Below the pieces are notes generated by a model. That model was not told the DNA's origin. It saw nothing but the letters and a program-made list of their open reading frames with translations, and made no database searches. From contig OX439131.1 of NCBI GenBank assembly GCA_949318235.1, positions 26,351,403 through 26,415,402 on the forward strand: DNA of 64,000 nucleotides. Reading direction: 5' to 3'. Source of the DNA: Ecdyonurus torrentis. Taxonomy: Eukaryota > Arthropoda > Insecta > Ephemeroptera > Heptageniidae. Both the position numbers and the translations under genes were made by a program. Positions 35,301 through 44,597 of this stretch are shown here, piece after piece. Each line of letters starts with the position of its first letter. The first letter of the stretch is position 1.

Positions 35301-37786
35301 TTACTGCTCTAACTGAAGATGTTATTGCTGTTATTTCCAGTGCGTCTGAGTTTGAGGAGACAAAGCAGCTGAAGGGAGTGGCTGAGGAGGATGCTCTGCG
35401 CAAATTGCTCACGTCAGATGAGGATAGTGACGAAGAAAAGAAAGATAAGAGTGGAGAAGACGCAGACAGTGGCAAGGATGAAGACAAGGACAAGGCAGAT
35501 GACAAAGATAAGAAGTCATCTGCAAAGAAGAAGAAAAAGAAGCAGCCAGCAAATGCTAAGGATAGCAAGAAAAAACCACCTAAACGTAAGGACGACATGG
35601 GGGCTCTAATAGGTGAGTTATACGTTCAACACATTTTTTAATGTAATCTTCTTTGCTGTCAATGTAAGCAAAAAAACATTGTGGTTAGGATCAATAATAA
35701 AGTAAAGGATAGAGATACCAGCAAGGTCCTTACCTCATTTCTATGAAGAGGTCGAGGTCTCATGTACCATAGCATGAGCGTGAGACCTCAATCTCTCCAT
35801 AGAACTTCTGTGGTAGGGCCCTTGCTGGTATCTCTATCCTTTTCTTTATTATTAACTTTCTTAGCTGTAGAATTCTTTAAAAACAAATGTTTAAATAGAA
35901 AAATATATGAATCATAATTAATATGATAAGGGCACAAAAACTTAACATTATTGCAATTGATAATGGTAAAGGAAAAATATAGAGGCAACCAGTGAAAGAG
36001 AGTCCCACAGTTTGGTGAAAATCTTGCTATAGCTGTATTTATTAAAGAGATTTGCTTGCTTAACATTGTACAATGTAGGGCTTTACCTGAGTTTTACAGT
36101 TGGTCGTTTGTTCAGTTCGGAATAGGGGTATAGCAAAGAGATTAAAAACTTAACAAATATTGGCTAGCTTTTGGCACTAAACCCAAAGAGAAAGCAAAGT
36201 ATGTGTGTGTTTTGTGTGTGTGCCTTCTTTGGTCGTTAATGGCTCAATTGTATACTCTTAATTAAGAATTAAACTTTAATGCTATGTATTAAAATGTTAG
36301 TATATTTTAAAATATATTAAACTGTGCAAGTGTTGGTCTAGTCATTGTTTTTACATATTTTGTTAATTTTCAGCTGACTCCTCAAGTGAGTTGAGTTCTG
36401 ATAGCACAGATGAAGATTCTAAAACAAAGGTCAAGAAAGAGATTGCCAGGTAAGTACCAGGAAAGCTATTGAATTAAAAGGTTTCATTAGTGAAGAGCAT
36501 TTTTATATCTTTCAAGTAAAGGATTGATTTGAAAATTTGATCAAAAATACATACAGATTTGAAAATTTGGGCTTTGGGAGATTGAGCTGTTACTGCATGT
36601 GCAAGAGAAAAAGAAAATTTTGTTAACCAATATTCTATTTTCTCTTTCATAACAAGTCATCCATGTCAGTAACAGCTTAATCTCTTACTCCCCAAAATTT
36701 CAAATCTATCAATATGTTTTTGTATCAAAACTTATGAATGTTATGAAAAATCAACTGTCATGAAATCAGTTTTTCCTAAATTATAATTTCAAATAAAATG
36801 AGCCTAAAAAAAAAAAAAAAAAAAATATGTTTCAGTGCGTCTGGCTCGAGGACAGGAACACCCACAAAGGTAGAAGCTGATAGTGGAGGTTTGAAACGCA
36901 AGGCAGGAGAAGGTCCAAGTGGAGCATCAGGCACTGCTTCAGGTCCTTCACCACCAGCAAAGAAAGCACGCACAGAAGGAGGAGGGTAAGTCAAATTTCA
37001 AACTGGCTACCAATCAAAATGAAAGATTTTTTAATGTAGAATTAAAAAAACAAGATGCTGGTAGATGTATTTTGATTTTGTCAACATGGTGACATTATGA
37101 CATGACATGGTATTATTGTGTGTGTATGTTTGGGGGGGGGGGGGGGGTATAGCTTTATAGTAATTCTAGCATGATATTGTATATTATTTAATAATAATTT
37201 TACAAAATAACATATCAAGTGTTATGCAGTATTTTGTTACTCCCCCTCTTTTAAAACATCATTATACGCTTAGCTAGTTAGTACAGATGTGCCATTAGTA
37301 GGTGTGGCAAAGATTGCACATGTGCCAAAATTGCACCCGCGGAGATTGCAGAAGTACCGAAATGCCGCGTGGCCCTCAATTTATAATATTTCACTACATT
37401 GATTATGAGAAAAATCAGGCATAATCTAGTAATAGTACATAGCCTGTAATGTTACAAATAAATCAATAAAAATATTTGATAACTTAAATAGATTGGAAAA
37501 TTAGGAAAAGGGAGCTACAAATTAGCTGAGGGGGATAAGGCTACACTCCATGTGTTTAATTTTGACCTCAAATATTTACAGAGAGGGCAGCATGATGGAA
37601 GAAGCTGTGAGACGATACCTTGCTCGCAAACCTATGACAACTACAGAACTGCTACAGAAATTCAAAAGCAAGAAGACTGGCATGAGTTCTGAACAACTTG
37701 TAAATGTGATGACTCAAATTCTCAAGAAAATCAACCCTGTCAAGCAGACTATCAAAGGAAAAATGTATCTGTCCATCAAGTCATAG
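29391..37786 (+). CDS. GTF2F1: general transcription factor IIF subunit 1 (TFIIF-alpha, RAP74)
   Basis: Large subunit of TFIIF, which with RAP30 brings RNA polymerase II to the promoter, helps start-site choice and elongation, and recruits the CTD phosphatase FCP1. Twelve coding exons: 29391-29426, 29495-29568, 30021-30155, 30304-30438, 31711-31881, 32702-32823, 32953-33069, 33688-33799, 35341-35612, 36374-36449, 36836-36985, 37582-37786. All have GT-AG junctions and the phases agree, giving 534 residues (human about 517). Residues about 28-200 are the N-terminal RAP30-binding domain (VQEYNIRVPK; GAGSEF; KYRPDDQPWLL; WYNF). About 205-465 is a charged, Ser/Glu/Lys-rich linker including EHEYISDSSS and KGVAEEDALRKLLTSDE. 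About 471-534 is the winged-helix domain (EEAVRRYLARKPMTTTELL; KKTGMSSEQLVNV). The start is the first ATG in an ACGAAATGG context and matches the family N-terminus. Introns 4, 7, 8, 9 and 10 carry transposon-like repeats. No break or missing key region is seen. Confidence 0.97.
29809..29821 (+). repeat. poly-G run in GTF2F1 intron 2
   Basis: Thirteen consecutive G within the intron between exons 2 and 3. A second run of 16 G lies in intron 11 at 37132-37147. Confidence 0.9.
31013..31259 (-). mobile_element. MITE family C, copy 3 (diverged)
   Basis: In GTF2F1 intron 4. It starts TTAAGGTATTTTGACTAAAAC and shares GGGACCAC-type, CTTTTATCTGATTG and ATCGGTTCCTGA blocks with the copy in intron 7. 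The right boundary is uncertain (TTAA at 31256-31259). It lies just left of the family A element. Confidence 0.45.
31307..31646 (-). mobile_element. MITE family A, copy 3
   Basis: 340 bp in GTF2F1 intron 4, reversed relative to the gene. Ends: TTAAAGGCATAGAAAACATG on the left and CTATGCCTTTAA on the right. On the minus strand it reads GATGGGACTTACATAAATAA, GTAGCAGTGATCAGAAA and TTTCTGACATCATAAACAG. The CRE-like palindrome of the other copies has one substitution here (TGACATCA). It ends 64 bases before exon 5. Confidence 0.85.
33093..33420 (-). mobile_element. MITE family C, copy 2
   Basis: In GTF2F1 intron 7. Bounded by TTAAGGTGGG on the left and ACAACCCTTAA on the right. The interior matches the reverse complement of 40786-41132: TTTTGCACAATGATAC, AAATTTTGGGGGGTCACC with one change, CCCATAAG followed by a G/C-rich step. 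About 330 bp, non-coding. Confidence 0.65.
34204..34311. mobile_element. short fold-back MITE E
   Basis: 108 bp in GTF2F1 intron 8 with perfect 14-bp ends AGAGCACAAACCAT / ATGGTTTGTGCTCT. Inner arms continue imperfectly (AGCAGCAAATTTGAAAC against GGTTTTGAACTTTGTTG). Confidence 0.65.
34760..35005. mobile_element. fold-back MITE F
   Basis: 246 bp in GTF2F1 intron 8. Outer ends CTCAAAACTGAG / CTCAGTTTTGAG are perfect. Inner arms pair imperfectly: AGTGCTAGGTTGCC against GGCAGCCTAGCACT, and GACTTCTTGTC against GACAAGAAAGAAGTC. The arms extend to AATATTGTC/GACAATCT near the centre. Confidence 0.65.
35682..35853 (+). mobile_element. fold-back element family B, copy 1
   Basis: In GTF2F1 intron 9. 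The terminal arm AATAATAAAGTAAAGGATAG at 35693 pairs with CTATCCTTTTCTTTATTATT ending at 35853. A unique left extension, TGGTTAGGATC, is shared with the copy at 38159-38576 but is not mirrored on the right. The interior contains a second palindrome (GAGGTCTCATG against CATGAGCGTGAGACCTC). Confidence 0.8.
36536..36730. mobile_element. fold-back MITE G
   Basis: About 195 bp in GTF2F1 intron 10. Arms: GATTTGAAAATTTGGG at 36556 against CCCAAAATTTCAAATC ending at 36706. Further in, GATTGAGCTGTTACTG pairs with CAGTAACAGCTTAATC. Weaker pairing extends the ends to TTTGATCAAAAATACATA / TATGTTTTTGTATCAAAA. Confidence 0.6.
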
Positions 37787-37994
37787 TGTCATTTAAACTT
37801 CATTTATTACTTTTTTTTATGTGCAGTATGGTGCAAAGTCAATAGACTTAGATCTTCACTCGAAGAAGATTTGAAAAGCTTGTTTTATTAAATAAGTTCA
37901 TACCGTATTTATTTTGAAAAGTATTGTACTGGTATAATCTTTGGCACTTAAAAAGCAGTATAAATAATATAAATGAAAAAATTTTGATTTTAGA

Positions 37995-38000
37995 AATAAA
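37995..38000 (+). terminator. candidate GTF2F1 polyadenylation signal
   Basis: The first canonical AATAAA after the stop codon, about 210 bases downstream. Earlier near-matches such as TTAAATAAG at about 37888 are not canonical. The actual cleavage site cannot be seen. Confidence 0.4.
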
Positions 38001-38158
38001 TCTAAGTGTTCAAAAACAGCACTAAACAGCAGCATAGTCAAGTTTGTTTGTTTGTTTGTTTTTTTTTAACTTCCTATTACATACTTAGAAACATAGCTAA
38101 AAATTCAGTTTTTATGCCTGCCTTTTTATAAAAATAAATTTAAGGAAAAAACCATCGC

Positions 38159-38576
38159 GGTTAGGATCAATATTAAAGAAAAGTATAGAATAACCACCAA
38201 GGGCCTTACCACAGTAGAAGTTCTATGGAGAGGTGGAAGTCTCGTATGGCACAGTGTTTTGTTATAAAAGAGTTCATTTTATAACAGAGCTTTTGTCATA
38301 TATATTAATGACATTATCAATCAAAGAAGAAAATTACTTGAGCACATCACTAAGCAGTGTCTTGTCCTGTAATGCTTAGACAAGACACTGCTTAGTGATG
38401 TGCTCAAGTAATTTTCTTCTTTGATTGATAATGTCATTAATATATGACGAAAGCTCTCAGTTATAAAATGAACTTTTTTATAACAAAACACTGTGCCATG
38501 CGAGACTTCGACCTCTCCATAGAACTTCTACTGTGGTAAGGCCCTTGCTGGTTATTCTATCCTTTTCTTTAATATT
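38159..38576 (+). mobile_element. fold-back element family B, copy 2 (long hairpin)
   Basis: An almost perfect palindrome centred near 38373, with arms of about 195 bp: AATATTAAAGAAAAGTATAG at 38169 against CTATCCTTTTCTTTAATATT ending at 38576, and CACTAAGCAGTGTCTTG against CAAGACACTGCTTAGTG around a 16-base loop. The left extension CGGTTAGGATC lies outside the palindrome and matches copy 1. The outer roughly 70 bp of each arm is homologous to copy 1; the inner part is unique to this copy. Lies about 370 bp beyond the GTF2F1 stop. Confidence 0.85.
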
Positions 38577-38679
38577 GTTTTTATGAAATTAAAAAAAGAG
38601 GGGGGGGGGTAAGAATTTTAAATAATAATAATAAAAAGCTCATAACTATTATTAGGCCTATCATTAATTTTTTTACAAA

Positions 38680-38723
<44 letters not shown>

Positions 38724-39661
38724 AAACTTTTGAAAATAGTAATATGAGATAGTGCTAATTTTTTGTATAATTATCAAAAAGTGGATAAAAATACATAATA
38801 ATTTTCTCACACTACAATTACTTGTATCTCTACTGTAATATTTTGCAAGTTAGTATTGAAAGAAAATCATTGTCTTTTTTTTTAAGTACAATGAATTGAA
38901 ATTTAACATGTCCCATTTCCTATAACTTTACATTTTATTTGATATTGAATGTATTTTACTGAAAAAATCATGACTTGAATTTAAAAAATAATATTAATAT
39001 CGTAATACATAATAATAATAATACAGTAAATAAATGAATATAATAATCAAAAATTCAGTAATCATTATTTTTATAAATTTAATCAGTATGTTTCTGTATT
39101 TTTTTAATTTTTATTTATTATTGTCATTATAGGCCAATTCATTATATTGGTTTCCACTATTTGCTCATTATTAATATGTTGTATTATTATTTTATATAAA
39201 TTTGTTTAGTAATATTTGATGCTGAATAAAAATTATAAAAATTTCATAAACAAGTCAAGTCAAGTGTAAATTAGATTGAAGATTTTTTTTTTTTTTTTTT
39301 TATACTTTTTCAAAGCAAATTTTCAAAAAGTAAACTGTCTTCTATGTTCATTTTTCACTAGTAAGAAGAAGCAGTATTCTACCTAATGAATATTAATAAG
39401 TTTTTTTTCTTTATTTTTGGAACTAATTATAAGAAAAATACTGTTTTATAATGAAACTAGTTTATTAGTTATTATCACTAGAAAATTAGTTTATGCTTCA
39501 GCTGTTTTCTAAGTTGTTTTACACATGTTGGAAAATAATTTATTGACTGATGGTGTTAATATGTTGTCTGGAAAAATAAGGACGTGACAAATAATAAATT
39601 AAAGTACACATAACAAAATCCCATTATTACACAGCTATTGGCTGGGAAATAACCAACTCTT
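38577..39661. other. A+T-rich non-coding stretch
   Basis: A-run at 38682-38720 and T-run at about 39283-39301. No gene is recognised. Confidence 0.5.
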
Positions 39662-39777
39662 TTGAGGCCGACTTTAAGCAATTTTGCTCACATGTGCTTC
39701 CGTTTCTAAATACTGCGCCAGCGTAGAACGTCAAAATGGAAGTGGATGTGAGCAAAATTGCTTAAAGTTGGCCTCAA
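39662..39777. mobile_element. fold-back MITE H
   Basis: 116 bp with 32-bp near-perfect terminal arms: TTGAGGCCGACTTTAAGCAA... on the left pairs with ...TTGCTTAAAGTTGGCCTCAA on the right, the arms continuing to GCTCACAT/ATGTGAGC. The central 50 bp is single-copy and G+C-richer. Confidence 0.75.
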
Positions 39778-39921
39778 CTCAGTAATTTCTTTATTAGTCA
39801 ATAATGCAGAAAAAAAAATACACAAAACCATAATGTGTGTGAAAATAGAATAATGAAAGAAATCCTTTTCTTTGAGATTGTTATCAAACTGCAATGAGTT
39901 TTCCTTATTATATCAAATTAC

Positions 39922-39923
<2 letters not shown>

Positions 39924-39965
<42 letters not shown>
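39924..39965. repeat. 42-bp poly-T tract
   Basis: Uninterrupted T run. Open frames across it on either strand encode poly-Phe or poly-Lys and are artefacts. Confidence 0.95.
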
Positions 39966-39967
<2 letters not shown>

Positions 39968-40385
39968 AAAATACATATTGAAATATTTATGTGCTGATCT
40001 AACTTGGTATGTGAAATCATTTTTTATTTTAATCTTTGTTGTGATATTTGAAAAAAAAAATGTATTAGTGCTTTTAAAATACTCTGAATACACGTGTGGT
40101 AAAGTATAACATTATAAAAATTTAAATTCCAGTATGCCGTGTTATTTATTGTATTGTTAAAGTAAATTACATGAATAAAGCAAATAATTTTCTAATTTTT
40201 CTTTCTTTCATATTATAACCCTGCATCATAACCCTTTGTATTATAACCCTGCACAGACTTATATAATTAATAAGATTTTCACTTTTATTTAAACAGGTTA
40301 TCAGACTAATTAGATTGAAACATTAAAAAATACATGTGAAGTGCGGTAGGTGAGTTGGGAGGTACATTAGCTTATCACAGTCACC

Positions 40386-40616
40386 AAGGTCCATATATAA
40401 GAGGTTAGATGCTCCGGGAAAAGTTTTGGCCAAGGTCGCGCAGCTTAAAGGAATTCACCAAAGACGTCATAATACCGGGTGTATTTTTATTCACCTTATC
40501 AGTGACGTAACTGGTGAACGGCATTGTATTGTCTTAGAATCAAGTACATCCATCACAAAATAAAATCAACTGCGCGAGTTTTGTGCATTGCTGAACCTCT
40601 TTATTATATGGACCTT
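40386..40616. mobile_element. fold-back MITE I
   Basis: 231 bp. Ends AAGGTCCATATATAAGAGG / CCTCTTTATTATATGGACCTT. Arms continue with GGTCGCGCAG against CTGCGCGAG and, near the centre, TTCACCAAAGACGTCA against TGACGTAACTGGTGAA. Non-coding. Confidence 0.7.
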
Positions 40617-40785
40617 GCACAGTCACAAGTGTGGCAAAAAGTACCGAGTTCATCGTAGTTTCTGTAATGGATTGTATTTTATCTTCTTCAAAATCTTCAA
40701 GAATCTACTGCAACAAGAGCTAAGAATTTCAACTAAAGAAAAATATTCATAATAAGCTTTGAAAAACTAAAAGAAAAAAAGTTTA

Positions 40786-41132
40786 TTAAGGGAGTAAGGT
40801 ACCGACCTTATATCTCAAAAATTAAAAGTGTTTTGTGTCTAAATTTGGTGTCATTGTGTAGCTAAGGGTCACAACTAGCCGTGATAAAAATTTCATGATG
40901 TTTGACCGTCCCCCCCCCCCCCCCCCCCCAAAAAAAATTATTGAAATTAACATTGGGCCTTATGGGCTTAAAATTTCAAAAAATCATATAAAATTAATTT
41001 GCACGGTGACCCCCCAAAAATTTTATATATTTGAAATTGTCTCAAGCTGAAGTATCATTGTGCAAAATTTAAGATTTTTTTGATGAGAAAAATTTGAGTC
41101 TAATGGCCGACGTCGGTCCCCTACTCCCTTAA
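40786..41132 (+). mobile_element. MITE family C, copy 1
   Basis: 347 bp. Ends TTAAGGGAGTAAGGTACCG and GTCCCCTACTCCCTTAA. A 20-base C run (40910-40929) followed by A7 interrupts the interior. The right half (GGTGACCCCCCAAAAATTTT; GTATCATTGTGCAAAAT) matches the GTF2F1 intron 7 copy in reverse. Non-coding. Confidence 0.75.
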
Positions 41133-43373
41133 TATAAAAATAAATTATTATTATATACATCGAAATAAAAAAAAATGCAACCAAGACGAACCTTTTTTTG
41201 ATAAGAAAATGAATTTAAATATATTTATAAATGATTATAGATGATTATAAAAATAATAGTTTCAGTTTTTCATTAGGAGATGGCACGCAAAGCCCCTTGA
41301 CATATAGGCAACTTTTGCAACGTGTATACACAAATTGTTGCATAACTTATAGGCGTTCTTCATAAAATAATGAAAGTAAGTGAAATATAAGATTTCATAA
41401 AAAGTGTTTATACTTGTAAGAAAAACATCTCATCATTACAGAAAATAGAAGACACTGATCGTGCATAAATATAAACATCAACGCTTCCTTTTTATATAAT
41501 ATATACATAAAAATGTTGTTATATTTCTTGAGAGTTAATCCTCATATTTCATAAAAACAGTACGTCAGCTTATATACATATCATATTATAAATGCATGCT
41601 CATACGATGCATGACGACTCTTGTTTTTTTTTTATAAATATATTATCATATTACAAGCAACACCAATATAATATAATTTTTACACACATTCTTTCTTTTT
41701 GCGCATTACACTGATGCATGCTAAGTTTAAAACTTTGTATTTTGTTTGTAACTTATAACATGAACAGATCAGCTCGCGTTACCAACAATGAATATTAATT
41801 ATAACTAAAAATCATCATCTATATGCAGAAAGTTATATGAAAAGAAAACATTCATTATTATTTTAAATGAGTATAAAACAAAACTTTATATTGTTATAAT
41901 TTACATTCATAATTTTTTCTTTTATATATTTTATCTTTAAATTATATAGAATAAATTATCATGTAGATAAGTTCATTATGATTATGTAAACAGTGTATTT
42001 TTTTGACCCATTTTTTCCTCTTTTTAGCATTTTTTTATTATTATTTTTTATTTTAGTGAAAGATTAAATATAGAACATAAAATTTTTAACTGCTTTTTTT
42101 TTTTTTTTTTTTTTTTTTTTTTCGTTTTTAACTCCTCACGTTTTTTTTTTCTTAACTTGTTTACTTGGAATGTATAAAAGCATCAAGGGTTGTTATAAAG
42201 TGCTAAGCTCTCTTTGCCTCTCTTTCTCTCTCACCGTAACCTTTTCTTTTCTCTCTTTTGAAGTTCCCATAAAGTCCGTGCCATGTAGAAAGATTTGAGC
42301 ACAAGATTTGTCGCACCCAAGAGATAATCTTTCCACCAACACCAACTAGGAAGAACAAACGTCTTTAAATTGTAACTTACGCACGCACACGTTTTTAGCT
42401 TTTTGAATTCTTTATAAAATATATATTTTAAATAAGAAACGTCTTTGGTAAGAAATTTCTAAGTTATAAAAGAAAATTATAAAGCAAAATTAAATTACTA
42501 TTATCATAAAAAAATTATATATTATTTTTAATTAATTGATTTTAACTTTTAAATTCCATCAAAAGCACGAAAAGAATCTGAAACTTTTTGTGTAATAAAT
42601 TGTTTCTGCAAGTTTATTAATTATTAATGAAGTATGTATTCAAAAGAATTTGCTTTTATATTATAAAAAATATATATTAGTTAAATATTAATTTAAAATC
42701 TATAAAATCAAAACAAATTTTTGTCAAAAATAATAATAATAAAAATGTTATATAAAAAAAACATCTTATTAAAATTTTAATTTAATTTTTGTCCCTTCTT
42801 TTCCCCTCTATATATAATATGTAAAGTTTTTCAATGTTTTGATTGAATTTTCATATTAGTTTCTTATATTTGATTCGGAGAAAATGCCAAAAATAATTTA
42901 GACTTCTTTGATGTTTATGAATAAATGTTTGCTTTTAATTTAAAGCAAAAATGGAAAATAATAATAAAATCAATATTTATTTTATGTTAAAAACCCTTTG
43001 AAAATGAAAAGAGTTGAAGAGTAAAATTGATAAATAAATAATAAAAAATAAAATAAAAACAATAAAAAAATAACTGCGCACTGTTATAGATAAATGAGGA
43101 AATATATAATTTATGACTTCTGCGTTATTATAGGAAGCTTGTTATATTATGATAACCGCAAAATTATAACTGTATTTATTATAACATTATAAATTTATCT
43201 AATGTAATATAACAACAAATTGCAATCCTATATGTATTATGCAATATCATAAAAAAAAACATTGCATTACGATATAATATTACGTTCTGTAATAAACTAG
43301 AAATTAAAAGTATATTTGCATGTATACAATATAAAATCTAGAATCATATAATATCAGTTATTTGATTTCTATA

Positions 43374-43418
<45 letters not shown>

Positions 43419-43683
43419 AATGCATTTCTATATATGTCTTCATCTATAAATTTGATCTGATTTGCTATAATATATTACAAGAGAATATAACAATCATAAA
43501 TGTTATAAAATATAATGTTACATAAAGGCAAAAGTTGACTTTGATGATGTGTGTGTTGGAGAACACGATGTGTTTAACGCCTCTCTTGAAATTCAAACGA
43601 TGGTTTTGACTTTATTACTGCAGTGCGAGCAGAAAGAGATGAAGATATCCCACGTTTTAACTTTCACATACCTCATCATATAT

Positions 43684-43756
<73 letters not shown>

Positions 43757-44557
43757 CAAAACTCGCCTTTGGAGATCTCACCAAGATCAGGTGTTATGAC
43801 AGGCATCATATCAAAAAGGGGAGAAGGATTAGATAGATATATATTTTTTTTACACACAAGCACAACTTTTTATGTACAAAAATCTTCAAAATTAAAATTC
43901 CTAAGCTTTATGAGTAAGGAGGGTTCATTTTTTTTTTAAGATTGGAATTTTCACAATCGATAAACATACTTGATTGGTGAAAGAAAATAGAAAAATCAAG
44001 CTATATTTTATGCTTTATTTCATGCTATCCATTAAAAAAAGTGTATGAAAAAGAAAAATAACAATATAATTTACTATAAGCCATATTTGAGACCAAATAA
44101 AGGAAAATATAGAATATTGAAAACGAGACGATGATAGTTAATAAATATAAACTCTATGGAAATTAAATTCCTAGACTGAAATATTTTATTGTTTTATTTA
44201 CACTTTATGTATGCACAGATTTTTATGGCATTTGAAAATAGTTTTATGAGTCTGATCAATAAATACATGGACAGCGTTGTTTACAGCATAAAAAACAAAC
44301 TAATGAACTCCGCAATCTGTAACAAATAAATCATCTGCAGCGTAGGAAACAGTATACCATACGAACACTTCAACAGCATTGCGATAACAGTTATATATAT
44401 ATTTTTTTTCTCTTTCTCTCTCACTTCTCGATTTTCTTTATTGCAAAAGATACCCTCGCATACATACTGATTTAAATTTTCTAGAAGACATAAAATAAAG
44501 CCATACAGGTTTTATACTATACGATAATATAGAGAAAAGGGAAAAGGGGTGATTGTT

Positions 44558-44597
<40 letters not shown>

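Noticed and set aside
43549..43863. Open frames over the CT repeat (Ser-Leu or Arg-Glu runs)
   Set aside because: Dinucleotide repeat artefact; the flanking residues show no family and no splice sites of note.
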